A stretch of 64,000 bases of DNA from a virus, in the IMG/VR virus record IMGVR_UViG_3300035670_000114, positions 22,867-86,866 of that record. One strand, written 5' to 3'. Position numbers and translations under genes: made by a program. Below, piece by piece: positions 15,364 through 23,801 of this stretch. Numbering within the stretch: position 1 is the first letter of the stretch; each line of letters begins with the position of its first letter. The notes under the pieces are model-generated. The model made no database searches. It was not told the DNA's origin and saw nothing but the letters and a program-made list of their open reading frames with translations.

Positions 15364-16245
15364 GTGTCCGCTTCGGTCAGCTACCTCCAGGCCGACCCCT
15401 CCTACCGGAAGGACCCTGGGCATGCGCAATCGAGTGTCAAGCACATCCTCAAGTCGCCAGCGCACTACCAGGCCGAGAAAAAGAAGAAGATCGCCCCAAC
15501 CCTGACGATGCAGATCGGCACCGGGGCCCACTGCCTAACGCTTGAGGGCAAGGAGCAATTCGAGAAAGACTTCGTCCTCAAGCCGGATGGCCTGAGCCTG
15601 GCGACCAGGGAAGGCAAGGCCTGGAAAGAAGAAAACAAGTCGAAGACGATACTCTCGCAAACGGACCAATACCAGTCCTGGGACGCCGTTCACGGCATGG
15701 CCGCCGCCCTGCAGGAGCTCGACTGGTTCGACCCATCTCAAGCCGACTACCGCAAATTCAACGAAGTCAGCCTGTACTGGCGCTCGGAGGGCCTCGACTG
15801 CAAGGCCCGCATAGACAGGCTGCTGCTGTCGGACACTCACGCAACCATTCTGGACGTCAAGAGTACCGACGGCGTCAAGATGGAGGACTTCAGGAAGAAG
15901 GTCATCGGTGACTTCAACTACATGTTTCAGGCCGCCTGGTACACCGACGGCGTCGAGCAATACTACAAGCTGCCGACAAACTTCATCTTCGTCGCCATCG
16001 AGCGAACCCCTCCCTACCAGATCGGCATCTTCGACATCAGCGACGAGATGATCGACGAGGGCTTCCGTCAGATCAGGCACGCCAGACGACTCCTGAAGCA
16101 CTGCCTCCAAACGAAAGACTGGGGGCGTCCTCCCATCGTCTCCGGCACCCTGGAGCTTCCGCCCTACTACCGTTCGCCACTGGGCGATGCTACACTTGGC
16201 TCGTCAATGGAAGCTCTCGAAGAGGCCTTCTCGATCCCCGCCTGA
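15364..16245 (+). CDS. RecE-type exonuclease (PD-(D/E)XK, DUF3799-like)
   Basis: The protein has 293 aa with a GTG start. The family layout is clear: HAQSSVKHILKSPAHYQA, QIGTGAHCLTLEG, EVSLYWRSEGLDCKARIDRLL, then the catalytic ATILDVKSTDGV (D...D-x-K) and FNYMFQAAWYTDGV (QxxxY). This is the RecE/Cas4-like nuclease fold. It would resect double-strand ends to feed the Sak3-like annealing protein, a RecET-like pair interrupted here by several genes. Confidence 0.87.
   Translation: MSASVSYLQADPSYRKDPGHAQSSVKHILKSPAHYQAEKKKKIAPTLTMQIGTGAHCLTLEGKEQFEKDFVLKPDGLSLATREGKAWKEENKSKTILSQTDQYQSWDAVHGMAAALQELDWFDPSQADYRKFNEVSLYWRSEGLDCKARIDRLLLSDTHATILDVKSTDGVKMEDFRKKVIGDFNYMFQAAWYTDGVEQYYKLPTNFIFVAIERTPPYQIGIFDISDEMIDEGFRQIRHARRLLKHCLQTKDWGRPPIVSGTLELPPYYRSPLGDATLGSSMEALEEAFSIPA
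16198..16206 (+). promoter_or_regulatory. Extended -10-like motif TGCTACACT
   Basis: Lies inside the 3' end of the exonuclease gene, 45 nt before the thyX start; spacing is longer than usual. Confidence 0.3.
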
Positions 16246-16250
16246 CCCAT

Positions 16251-17984
16251 ATGGTGCGACCGGCCACTAGAGACCCACGCTTCCGGGTCGACCTGATTTT
16301 CGCCACACCCAATCCCCAGCAGTGCATCTATGCCGCGATGCACCAGGACTACAGCGAAGGGTTCGTGGCGGCCGACCGCGCCGACTGGCCGGATGAGACC
16401 CGCGCCGGCGAAATCTGCGTGAAACGGCTGCTGGCCGGCGAGCGGGGCCACTACGGCTGCTACTCGGCCGACACCGAGGTCTTGACGGAAGCAGGCTGGA
16501 CTCCCTGGCCGGACGTGACGACGTCAACAATGCTTGCTGCCGTCGACATCAGCAGTGGCGCAGTCAACTTTGAAGTCCCAACCGCGATCCAGTGCATTCC
16601 CATCAAAGAAGGCGACAGCCTCTACAGTTTTGAATCCCAGCGTCTAAGCCTCGCCGTCACGCAAGATCACCGGATGGCCATATCCAGCCGCAAGTCGACC
16701 GGATGGAGCCAGTGGCGCTTCGAGCCAGCCTCTTCTGTAGCCGGCAAAGCTGTTCGCTACAGGCTTGCCGGAAATCTTAAGAAGCGCAGCATCCCCGACG
16801 ACTGTCCGCAAGGCGTTGATCTCGTCAGTCTATTCAAGGTCGCCGGCTTCTTCTTCGGCGATGGCTGCCGCAGCCAGTCAAAAGATCCTAAATGCCTCAG
16901 ATTCCGCTTGCGTCGCGCTCGTAAGATTGCTTACCTGAAGAGCTGCGGCTTCGCTGTCAAAGAAACGAAAGGCGATCGGTTTGTTCTCAGAGATGCAACC
17001 GTTTCCCGGTGGATCCACAAGCACTTCCAGGCTGAAGAGGGCAAGCGTGTGCCGTCCTTCATCATGTCTCTTCCTGAGGGCCTGTTTCAAGCATTCGCCG
17101 ATGGATTGAAAAACAGCGACGGCACAGCCAAGCGGCAAACGTGGGCATTTGACTCCGTGGAAAAGGCCGCCCTGGACGTCATTCAGGCCGCCTTCCACCT
17201 CAACAACCAGGCCGCCTCCTTAACGCTGAACAACTCGAACGAGGGAGACATCCACAAGAATCATAAGCCTTGCTGGCGCCTGCACGTCTCGTCTCGCGAG
17301 CCCTACGCCCGGGCTGAGGTCAATCAACAAGGACGCACTCGCGGAACCGAAAAGCTGATCCCGTACGAAGGCAACGTCTACTGCGCAACTGTCTCAACTG
17401 GAGCGCTCCTTGTACGTCGCAACAACAAGCCAGTGGTTTGTGGGAACTGCCTGGAACATCCCAGTATCACCTTGAACACTGGCTGGTTCCCCCATTCCGT
17501 TCTCCAGCAGGCACGAACCCACCGTGTGGGAATTTCGTTTGATTGTCAAAGTCTGAGATATACTGGAAAGCGTATATCTCAAGTCGCAAATGGAGAGCTA
17601 GATGCGGAAGAGGTATTTTACCTGCGACCAGTTGGCAGTTATAGCGACCGCAAAGGCAAGAAGTATTCCTACACCCAGCAACAGCGCGACATAGACCTTG
17701 CTTTATGCCGCAACGCCGCGAGGCGCTACGATGAACTCATCCAACTCGGATACGCCGAAGAGCACGCCCGTGGTATCCTGCCGTTCGACTATCGCCAGCA
17801 CTTCGTGGTGAGCTTCTCCCTGAGAGCCTTTCTGCATTTCCTGGACCTGCGTGCCAAGCTTGACGCCCAAGAAGAGATCCGCGCCCTCTGCGACCTGATG
17901 TGGCCTCACCTGCAGGCCTGGACACCAGAGATTGCCGCCTGGTACGAGTCCGCCCGCCTTCACAAGGCAAGGCTTGCGCCCTAG
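16251..17984 (+). CDS. thyX: Flavin-dependent thymidylate synthase ThyX interrupted by an intein
   Basis: The precursor has 577 aa. Residues 1-69 and 400-577 are the exteins. Together they make a 247-aa ThyX, a normal size. The ThyX signature is recognisable as ARTHRVGISFDCQSLRYTG, directly after the intein. The product converts dUMP to dTMP using methylenetetrahydrofolate, FAD and NADPH. Insertion is at GHYG/CLEHPS, close to the active site, as expected for inteins. The gene follows the exonuclease by 5 nt. Confidence 0.9.
   Translation: MVRPATRDPRFRVDLIFATPNPQQCIYAAMHQDYSEGFVAADRADWPDETRAGEICVKRLLAGERGHYGCYSADTEVLTEAGWTPWPDVTTSTMLAAVDISSGAVNFEVPTAIQCIPIKEGDSLYSFESQRLSLAVTQDHRMAISSRKSTGWSQWRFEPASSVAGKAVRYRLAGNLKKRSIPDDCPQGVDLVSLFKVAGFFFGDGCRSQSKDPKCLRFRLRRARKIAYLKSCGFAVKETKGDRFVLRDATVSRWIHKHFQAEEGKRVPSFIMSLPEGLFQAFADGLKNSDGTAKRQTWAFDSVEKAALDVIQAAFHLNNQAASLTLNNSNEGDIHKNHKPCWRLHVSSREPYARAEVNQQGRTRGTEKLIPYEGNVYCATVSTGALLVRRNNKPVVCGNCLEHPSITLNTGWFPHSVLQQARTHRVGISFDCQSLRYTGKRISQVANGELDAEEVFYLRPVGSYSDRKGKKYSYTQQQRDIDLALCRNAARRYDELIQLGYAEEHARGILPFDYRQHFVVSFSLRAFLHFLDLRAKLDAQEEIRALCDLMWPHLQAWTPEIAAWYESARLHKARLAP
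16458..17447 (+). mobile_element. Intein with LAGLIDADG-type homing endonuclease region inside thyX
   Basis: The element encodes 330 residues from Cys70 to Asn399 of the precursor. It starts with CYSADTEVLTEAGW (block A) and carries a block B-like LAVTQDHRMAIS (D-H rather than T-x-x-H). Two endonuclease-like blocks, VAGFFFGDG and FQAFADGL, suggest a DOD/LAGLIDADG domain. It ends VVCGN followed by Cys (the +1 extein residue). The penultimate residue is Gly instead of the usual His. Splicing competence is therefore plausible but untested. Confidence 0.85.
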
Positions 17985-18009
17985 ACTTCACCCAAGCTTG
18001 CTGATCCCC

Positions 18010-18585
18010 ATGGCCCCGAAGCTCGTTCTGTTCAACGGCCCCCGCCACTCCGGCAAGGACACCGCTGCAGCGAAGTGCGTCGAGCGCTTCAATGCGCTTC
18101 ACTTCAAGATGTCAGGTCCAATCAAGGCAGCCATCAAGGCCACCTTTTCGTTGACTAACGAAGACGTCGAGTACCTGGAGTCCATCAAGACCGAGCCCTG
18201 CGACCTCCTATTTGGCAAGAGCTACGTCGACGTCCAGATCACCTTCAGTGAAAAGTGGGGCAAGAAGCAGTTCGGCGAGCAGTTCTTCGGCAACCTGGCG
18301 GTGCGCCACGTCCGGCAACTGCTGGCAGATGATCAGCGCCCAAGCCCACTCGTGGTGTGCAGCGACTCCGGCTTCTCCCATGAAGCCAAACCGCTACTGA
18401 ACACCATCTTCGACGTCGAAGACGTCCTGCTTGTCAGACTCCATCGCCCCGACAAAAGCTTTGATGGCGACAGTCGCGGCTACATCAAGCTCGATGACGT
18501 TGCCACCATTGAGGTCTGCAACGATGGCGACATCGACCTGTTCCACAAGCGAATCGTCGACGTCGTCTCCGTATTCGCCGAGTAG
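18010..18585 (+). CDS. P-loop deoxynucleotide monophosphate kinase-like protein
   Basis: The protein has 191 aa from the ATG at 18010. It opens with LVLFNGPRHSGKDTAA, a Walker A of the dNMP-kinase/adenylate-kinase type. Later segments (LVVCSDSGFSHEA, DVLLVRLHRPDKSFDGDSRGY) fit the CORE and lid parts of such kinases. It would phosphorylate dNMPs in concert with ThyX, RNR and dCTP deaminase. A TAGACT hexamer lies exactly 23 nt before the ATG. Confidence 0.72.
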   Translation: MAPKLVLFNGPRHSGKDTAAAKCVERFNALHFKMSGPIKAAIKATFSLTNEDVEYLESIKTEPCDLLFGKSYVDVQITFSEKWGKKQFGEQFFGNLAVRHVRQLLADDQRPSPLVVCSDSGFSHEAKPLLNTIFDVEDVLLVRLHRPDKSFDGDSRGYIKLDDVATIEVCNDGDIDLFHKRIVDVVSVFAE

Positions 18586-18605
18586 CCGCGCAGGCGGCTT
18601 CTGTC

Positions 18606-18621
18606 GGCACAATAATGTGCC
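18606..18621. promoter_or_regulatory. 16-bp palindrome overlapping the terminase small subunit start
   Basis: GGCACA-ATAA-TGTGCC is a 6-bp inverted repeat with a 4-bp centre, and the candidate ATG lies within it. It could be an operator or a packaging-associated site. No other copy was noticed. Confidence 0.4.
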
Positions 18622-19253
18622 GAAACTCGCTGTGCCAGGTGGAATGGAAGGAAGCCAAGCCCCCAAAGCGCACGCCTGGCCCGATCTATAACTTCAGGCG
18701 CGGCTACAACCTGTCGAGCTCAGGTAGGCACGAGACCGCTGATCAGTACGCGGCCTTCCAGGTCTACCTGAAGCTCAACGGCAACAGAACCTTCATCGAC
18801 ACCGCCAAGCTCTCCGGCTACGACGACAGGACGATCGCACGATGGTGCAAGACGTTCTGCTGGGAGTCACGCGCCGCCAGGTGGGACAGGGACCAAATGG
18901 CGATCGTCTGGAAAGAAGCCGAGGCCCTCAAGCGCAACGCACACAAGGAAGCCATCGTCGAGTTCCGCGACGCGGCACAGCGTCAGGCCGAGATGATGTC
19001 GAAGGTCTCCGAGGACCTCGTGGGCCTGCTCAGCAACCGCATCGAAAAGGCCATCGAGAAGAAGGAAGACATCCCCATGGGGATGGTCGCCGGACTCCTG
19101 AAGGCGGCCTCTAGCGTCTCCGAACAATCCCGTCAAGCTTGGGCCAACTCCCTGGGCGTGAACGAACTTCTGTCCGTCGTCGACTCCGACATCCAGCAGG
19201 TGCGGGTTGACGACGTCACCCACGACCCGTACGAATTCGAGATCGAGGAATAA
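18615..19253 (+). CDS. terS: Terminase small subunit
   Basis: The protein has 212 aa. Residues about 45-80 form a helix-turn-helix (NRTFIDTAKLSGYDDRTIARWCKTF), followed by an amphipathic oligomerisation helix region (KRNAHKEAIVEFRDAAQRQAEMM) and an acidic C-terminus. It lies 6 nt upstream of the large subunit. It would recognise phage DNA for packaging. The true start may be the GTG at 18639, because the ATG sits in a palindrome. Confidence 0.75.
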   Translation: MCRNSLCQVEWKEAKPPKRTPGPIYNFRRGYNLSSSGRHETADQYAAFQVYLKLNGNRTFIDTAKLSGYDDRTIARWCKTFCWESRAARWDRDQMAIVWKEAEALKRNAHKEAIVEFRDAAQRQAEMMSKVSEDLVGLLSNRIEKAIEKKEDIPMGMVAGLLKAASSVSEQSRQAWANSLGVNELLSVVDSDIQQVRVDDVTHDPYEFEIEE

Positions 19254-19259
19254 CCATTC

Positions 19260-20789
19260 ATGGTCAGAAGAATTGGCGACGACTTCCTGGGTCACGCCGC
19301 CAGTCAACTCGATCTCGTCCGAGAGGCCAAGGCCAAGAGGGAGTACGAAAGCGAGAACGGCAAGGAGGTCATCTTCCACCGGTTCATCAAGCAGATCAAC
19401 CCCAACTACCGCTTCTACAGGTTCCACGGCGAGCTCGTCAAGCAACTGCAGCTCGTCATCAGTGGCCAATGCAAGAGGCTCATCGTCAGCACGCACCCCA
19501 GGATCGGCAAGAGCCTGCTCTCCTCTAAGCTCCTGCCTGCCGCCTACCTGCTCGCGCATCCAGAGCGCTACGTCGCCATCTGCTCCTACAGCGCCGAGCT
19601 GGCCGAGGGCTTTTCCAAGGACGCCAGAGAATACTACGAGCAGGCCGGCGGCCGACTGGACCCCAGCAGCAAATCCGTCAACCAGTGGGGCACAACTGGC
19701 GGCGGCGGCTGCTGGGCGGCAGGCATCGGTGGCTCCGTGGTGGGCCGCTCAGCAAGCCTGATCATCGCCGACGACACCATCAAGGGCAGACAGGAGGCCG
19801 ACAGCGAGGCCGCCATGGACAAGCTCTGGGGCTTCTACCAGGGCTCTCTCTATACCCGCCTCGAACCCGGGGGCGCCGTCGTGGTGGTGGCCACCCGCTG
19901 GACCGAGCTCGACCTGACCGGTCGCCTGCTGGAGTTGGAGGCCTCCGTCCCCGAAAGCCAGCGAGAAAACTGGACAATCATCGACTGGCCGGCAATCAGC
20001 GAGGACTCCGGCGATCGACCACCACTGCCGCAGCACTGCAACATCGTCAAAGACTGGCGAGAGGAACCCGGCCTGCCGCTGTGCCCTCAACGCTATGGCG
20101 TCGAAGACCTGGAGCGGATCCGTCACGTCGTCGGCGTCAGGGAGTGGTCGTCACAATACCAGCAACGGCCGGCGCCAATCGGCGGCAACATGTTCAACCC
20201 CGAGTGGTGGCAATACTACGAGTCGAGGGATACCCTGCCGACCATGGATCGCGTCATCATGAGCGTCGACTGCACCTTCACCGACAACAATGATTCCGAC
20301 TACGTGGTAGCAACCGTCGTCGGGCAGTGCGCGACGAAGTTCTACGTCATCGACATGCTGCGCCGCAAGACCGACATCGTCGGCACCATCTCGATGATCA
20401 TCTCGATGCTGCAGGAGCACTCCATCGACGGCACCATCATCGAGTTGGCCGCCAACGGATACGCCGTCTACCAGATGATGAAGACTCGCATCCCCGGCCT
20501 GATCGGCTACAAGACCGGCAACAGGCGCAAGGACGACCCCAGTCGCTTGGCAGCTATCGTGCCGTTAGTTGAAGCTGGCGACGTCTACCTGCCAGAAAAC
20601 GTGTCCTGGCTCGACACATTCATCAACGAATTCAGCCTCTTCCCGGCGGCCAGGAACGACGACATTTGCGACAGCATCTCCATGGCAATCAACTACATGA
20701 GTCAGCGCACTCCGCCACAAATTACTCCCGTACACTGGGGGCGCTCGTCCGCGCTTCCGAGCCCAGTGGAGCGCAACATGCCCTGGTAA
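19260..20789 (+). CDS. terL: Terminase large subunit
   Basis: The protein has 509 aa. ATPase part: the adenine-binding/Walker A-like region RLIVSTHPRIGKSLLSS, Walker B-type SASLIIADDTIKG, and VVVATRWTELDLTGRLL (motif III). Nuclease part: an RNase H-like core beginning RVIMSVDCTFTDNNDSDYVVA and IIELAANGYAVYQMM. The order and size fit the Terminase_6/gp17-like family. It translocates and cuts phage DNA during head filling. Confidence 0.92.
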   Translation: MVRRIGDDFLGHAASQLDLVREAKAKREYESENGKEVIFHRFIKQINPNYRFYRFHGELVKQLQLVISGQCKRLIVSTHPRIGKSLLSSKLLPAAYLLAHPERYVAICSYSAELAEGFSKDAREYYEQAGGRLDPSSKSVNQWGTTGGGGCWAAGIGGSVVGRSASLIIADDTIKGRQEADSEAAMDKLWGFYQGSLYTRLEPGGAVVVVATRWTELDLTGRLLELEASVPESQRENWTIIDWPAISEDSGDRPPLPQHCNIVKDWREEPGLPLCPQRYGVEDLERIRHVVGVREWSSQYQQRPAPIGGNMFNPEWWQYYESRDTLPTMDRVIMSVDCTFTDNNDSDYVVATVVGQCATKFYVIDMLRRKTDIVGTISMIISMLQEHSIDGTIIELAANGYAVYQMMKTRIPGLIGYKTGNRRKDDPSRLAAIVPLVEAGDVYLPENVSWLDTFINEFSLFPAARNDDICDSISMAINYMSQRTPPQITPVHWGRSSALPSPVERNMPW

Positions 20790-20790
20790 G

Positions 20791-21429
20791 ATGAGACGGA
20801 TCACGAAATTCCAGCTCACACCCGAGCAACGGGATCTCGCGGAGCGCAACATGGATCTAGCCAGGCACCAAGCCTGGATCTACAAGCGCAAAACCGGCAT
20901 CGAGTACAAGGTGCTCGAAAGCGAAGCCTTCCTGGGCCTTTGCCAGGCTGCCGCCAAGTACGACATCAATCGCCTGCACGAGCAAACTGGCCAACCTCTC
21001 AAGTTCTCGTCCCTGGCGGTCCCCTATATCAGGGGCAGTATCCTGCATTACATCAGGGACAAGACGTACGCCATGCGTCTGACCTACGAAACCAGGGACA
21101 TCTGGACGCGAGGCAAGCGCTACCTATATGCCGGCTTCACCGACCTGGAGGTCTGTGAGCTCCTTGGCATCGAGCTGTCGAAGTGGCAGGAGGCCAAGTC
21201 TGCCTGCTCGGGTCCTCCCCTTGAGCTCGCCGACCACGCCACGCCCTCCGAGCCCCTTGAGCCCGACGAGGTCGACAACCTGACCATCTTCCGTCAGGAT
21301 GCCGCCGAACTCCTCTCCAAGCTGACGCCAGCCACGCGGCAGCGCCTGGATCGCTTCATGGAGGCCCGGGCCAGTGACGTGCCCAAGACCGTCATCAACG
21401 AGTTGCGGCAACTGGTCTTCGGGGGCTAG
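20791..21429 (+). CDS. Second sigma-70-like factor (divergent)
   Basis: The protein has 212 aa. Residues about 10-100 resemble sigma region 2: DLARHQAWIYK, EAFLGLCQAAAKYD, LKFSSLAVPYIRGSILHYIRDK. Residues about 115-135 have an HTH-like look (GFTDLEVCELLGIELSKWQEA), possibly region 3 or 4. It begins 2 nt after terL, a late-gene context. It might drive late transcription or be an anti-sigma-like decoy. Function is inferred. Confidence 0.68.
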   Translation: MRRITKFQLTPEQRDLAERNMDLARHQAWIYKRKTGIEYKVLESEAFLGLCQAAAKYDINRLHEQTGQPLKFSSLAVPYIRGSILHYIRDKTYAMRLTYETRDIWTRGKRYLYAGFTDLEVCELLGIELSKWQEAKSACSGPPLELADHATPSEPLEPDEVDNLTIFRQDAAELLSKLTPATRQRLDRFMEARASDVPKTVINELRQLVFGG

Positions 21430-21453
21430 ACTGCGGCCAGTCGCCCAAACCGA

Positions 21454-23037
21454 TTGGCAATCAGGGACAGCACCGTTGAGCAGGTGCGCCAGGTGCCCGT
21501 CACGCAGGTACTCAAAAACGAAGGCATCGAGATGAAGCGTGTCGGCCGCGAGGCCGTCACCTTGTGTCCCTGGCACAACGACTCCAACCCATCTCTGACG
21601 CTCAACGACGACAAGAATATCTGCTTCTGCTTCGCCTGCGGCGGCGGCAGTGACGCCATCGCCTACATCCAGCAATATCACAGCCTCAGCTTTTCTGATG
21701 CCGTCGCACGCATCGCCGAGAAGAACGGCATCGACGTCCTGTTCGACGACCTCGATCCCGCCGAAGCCCTGCGGGCCGCCGAAGAGCGCCGCAGGCGACA
21801 GGAGGCCATCGACAAGCAGCAGGACGCCTTCCGAAGCGGCATACAGTCGAGGCACGGTATCGACGCCCGCGCCTGGCTGCTTTCTCGCGGCATCAGACCC
21901 GAAACCTGCCGAGAATTCGGCATCGGTTGGGCCCGGGACGGCCGCTTTGCCCGCCGCGTCACGGTGCCAATCCATGACCACAGGGGCTCCCTGGTCGGCT
22001 TCACCGGCAGGACAATCGACGACGTCACCGACGAAAACAGGAAGTACGTCAACTCGTCATCGAGCGACCTCTTCCAGAAGGGCGCACTCGTCTACAACGA
22101 ACACAAGGCAATCCGCGCCGCCAGGTCAAACGGCTTCCTGGTGTTCGTCGAGGGTCACTTCGACGTCATTCAGATGTGGCAGTACGGGATACCGAACACC
22201 GTTGCCATCCAGGGCACCGCAGCGCCCATGCTGCAGTCCATCAAGAGGTTGTCGAGGTACTGCAAGCGCTTTGTGCTCTGCTACGACGGCGACAGCGGCG
22301 GCCGAAAGGCCATCCAGAACTTCGTGGACGTCTGCGGCCTAATGGCCTGTAAGGGTGAAGTCAGCATCACGGTTGCCAGCCTTCCTGAAGGCAGCGACCC
22401 CGACGACTGCATCAGAAACAACGTCGACCTGCACGGCATCATCGAGTCGGCTCCGCAGTGGCTCGACTGGCAGATCGACAACTGGCTGAATGAAGTCGAC
22501 AGGTCCGACACCCACCGCTTCTCGCAGATCGAGACCGCCATCCGCAAGCTCGTCGAGTCGATCACGTCCCCGGCCCTCCGGCAGCACTACATCGACAAGG
22601 CCTCCAAGGTGCTCACCGACAACCAGAAGTCGGCCGTCAGGCTGGCCCAGAAGTGGCGCCAGGACCTGCCAGCCATTCGCGTGTCGGCGCAATGGGAAAA
22701 GCCGGATCCGGCGTGGACCCGCCACCAGGTGGAGAAGCGTGCAATTCGCGCCTACATCCACGTCCCCGAGTGCCGCGAGAGGCTGGCGCCCCTGATGCAT
22801 CACCTGCAGACGCCCTCCTTCTCGTGGCTGTGGGGTCGCATCCAAGAGCTCGAACGGCTCACCGAAAACCTCGACTCGCACTTACTTATGTCGGTGTTGG
22901 TCGTGGCAGAGCCGCAGTACCTCAGGACCCTGCGCCCGATTGTCGTGCCAACCATTGAGGTCTCGATGGACGACGGAACCTACTCCCATATCGAGCGTAC
23001 AATGTCAAGCACGCTTGCGATGGACCTTCGACTGTGA
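21454..23037 (+). CDS. DNA primase, DnaG type
   Basis: The protein has 527 aa with a TTG start. The N-terminal CHC2 zinc finger reads CPWHNDSNPSLTL...ICFCFACGGGSDAIAYIQ. The TOPRIM catalytic region shows FLVFVEGHFDVIQMW and RFVLCYDGDSGGRKAIQ, including the conserved acidic residues. The C-terminal part probably contacts the helicase. It synthesises RNA primers with the DnaB-like helicase encoded on the opposite strand. It overlaps the glutaredoxin start by GTGA. Confidence 0.92.
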   Translation: MAIRDSTVEQVRQVPVTQVLKNEGIEMKRVGREAVTLCPWHNDSNPSLTLNDDKNICFCFACGGGSDAIAYIQQYHSLSFSDAVARIAEKNGIDVLFDDLDPAEALRAAEERRRRQEAIDKQQDAFRSGIQSRHGIDARAWLLSRGIRPETCREFGIGWARDGRFARRVTVPIHDHRGSLVGFTGRTIDDVTDENRKYVNSSSSDLFQKGALVYNEHKAIRAARSNGFLVFVEGHFDVIQMWQYGIPNTVAIQGTAAPMLQSIKRLSRYCKRFVLCYDGDSGGRKAIQNFVDVCGLMACKGEVSITVASLPEGSDPDDCIRNNVDLHGIIESAPQWLDWQIDNWLNEVDRSDTHRFSQIETAIRKLVESITSPALRQHYIDKASKVLTDNQKSAVRLAQKWRQDLPAIRVSAQWEKPDPAWTRHQVEKRAIRAYIHVPECRERLAPLMHHLQTPSFSWLWGRIQELERLTENLDSHLLMSVLVVAEPQYLRTLRPIVVPTIEVSMDDGTYSHIERTMSSTLAMDLRL

Positions 23038-23252
23038 CGCCCTTCTACGTCATTCACGTCATCCCCGACTGCCCCTGGTGTACTAGGGCTAAGGCGCTAC
23101 TGGAGGCCTACTCGCTGGACTACTCGACGACCTCCGAGCCCTGCGACGAGTGGCCGACTTGGCCGGCAATCTACCTTACCACCGAAAACACCAAGGAGCT
23201 AATCGGCGGCTATGACCAACTGTGCTCCCACCTGTCGTCGCGGAACGCTTGA
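23034..23252 (+). CDS. Glutaredoxin
   Basis: The protein has 72 aa, with FYVIHVIPDCPWCTRAKALL and the redox motif CPWC. The TWPAIYLT segment supplies the cis-proline-type element and IGGYDQL the GG motif. It is the probable electron donor for the class II RNR encoded about 1 kb downstream. The GTG start overlaps the primase stop. Confidence 0.87.
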   Translation: MTPFYVIHVIPDCPWCTRAKALLEAYSLDYSTTSEPCDEWPTWPAIYLTTENTKELIGGYDQLCSHLSSRNA

Positions 23253-23388
23253 GTCCTACCAGGACGCCGTCGACAGCCTGACGATGTTCGCGGCATCGCA
23301 TCCCGAGTGGCGCCGCCCACTGGAGGACATCGTCCTCTACGTCGAAACTCTTCGACCTGGCGCAATCCTTCACGAACCAGGCCTCTAG
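23212..23388 (+). CDS. Small hypothetical protein overlapping the glutaredoxin end
   Basis: ATG at 23212 gives 58 aa (ESYQDAVDSLTMFAASHPEW, EDIVLYVETLRPG). It overlaps the glutaredoxin by 41 nt; an ATG at 23282 would remove the overlap. It lies in an otherwise empty 180-bp gap. Confidence is modest. Confidence 0.4.
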   Translation: MTNCAPTCRRGTLESYQDAVDSLTMFAASHPEWRRPLEDIVLYVETLRPGAILHEPGL

Positions 23389-23401
23389 CAAAGGCACCCT
23401 A

Positions 23402-23410
23402 TGCTACTGT
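23402..23410 (+). promoter_or_regulatory. Extended -10-like motif TGCTACTGT
   Basis: Lies 22 nt before the ATG at 23432, supporting that start over an upstream GTG. Confidence 0.45.
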
Positions 23411-23431
23411 GCTCGGGTGCCGGATTCTTTT

Positions 23432-23692
23432 ATGATCGACCCGATGAGCCTGAGCCTCGCTCAAAAGTTTGAGCTTGAGCGTTCGCTGCGAGCCATTGAC
23501 GAGGCCAGGGACATCGAGGAGCTCCGCCGCTTGGCGAAACAGCTCGCTCATTCCTGGTTCTCCCAGAAGGCAGCCACTCAGTGGATGATGAAGCAAACGC
23601 TTGGAGCACCTCCAACCGTCTGCGCAAGTGCTACCATGACGACTGCCACCCACCCTCATTCAAATGAAGCAGACCACCAAGAAGACGCTTAA
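23432..23692 (+). CDS. Small helical protein, cyanobacterial-type
   Basis: The protein has 86 aa from the ATG at 23432. The first 55 residues are almost entirely helical (LAQKFELERSLRAIDEARDI, EELRRLAKQLAHSWFSQKAA). The length and two-helix pattern recall small cyanobacterial regulators such as NblA, but the match is only in style and I do not claim homology. It overlaps the next tiny gene by 29 nt. Confidence 0.5.
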   Translation: MIDPMSLSLAQKFELERSLRAIDEARDIEELRRLAKQLAHSWFSQKAATQWMMKQTLGAPPTVCASATMTTATHPHSNEADHQEDA

Positions 23693-23801
23693 CGGTGCCT
23701 CCGTCCAGATCTCGCCTGGTCGCAAGAAGACCCGCCAAGGTAACGGCCTCAACTCGAAGCCACGTGGCACCCGCAAGCTAAAGGTGGGGCAAGGTGGCTG
23801 A
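23664..23801 (+). CDS. Tiny highly basic protein (45 aa)
   Basis: ATG at 23664 gives 45 residues with repeated Lys/Arg clusters (KQTTKKTLNG, PGRKKTRQGN, KPRGTRKLKV). It overlaps both neighbours slightly, as usual in this genome. Basic proteins of this type could bind nucleic acid. Compare the 26-aa peptide at 4488. Confidence 0.5.
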   Translation: MKQTTKKTLNGASVQISPGRKKTRQGNGLNSKPRGTRKLKVGQGG

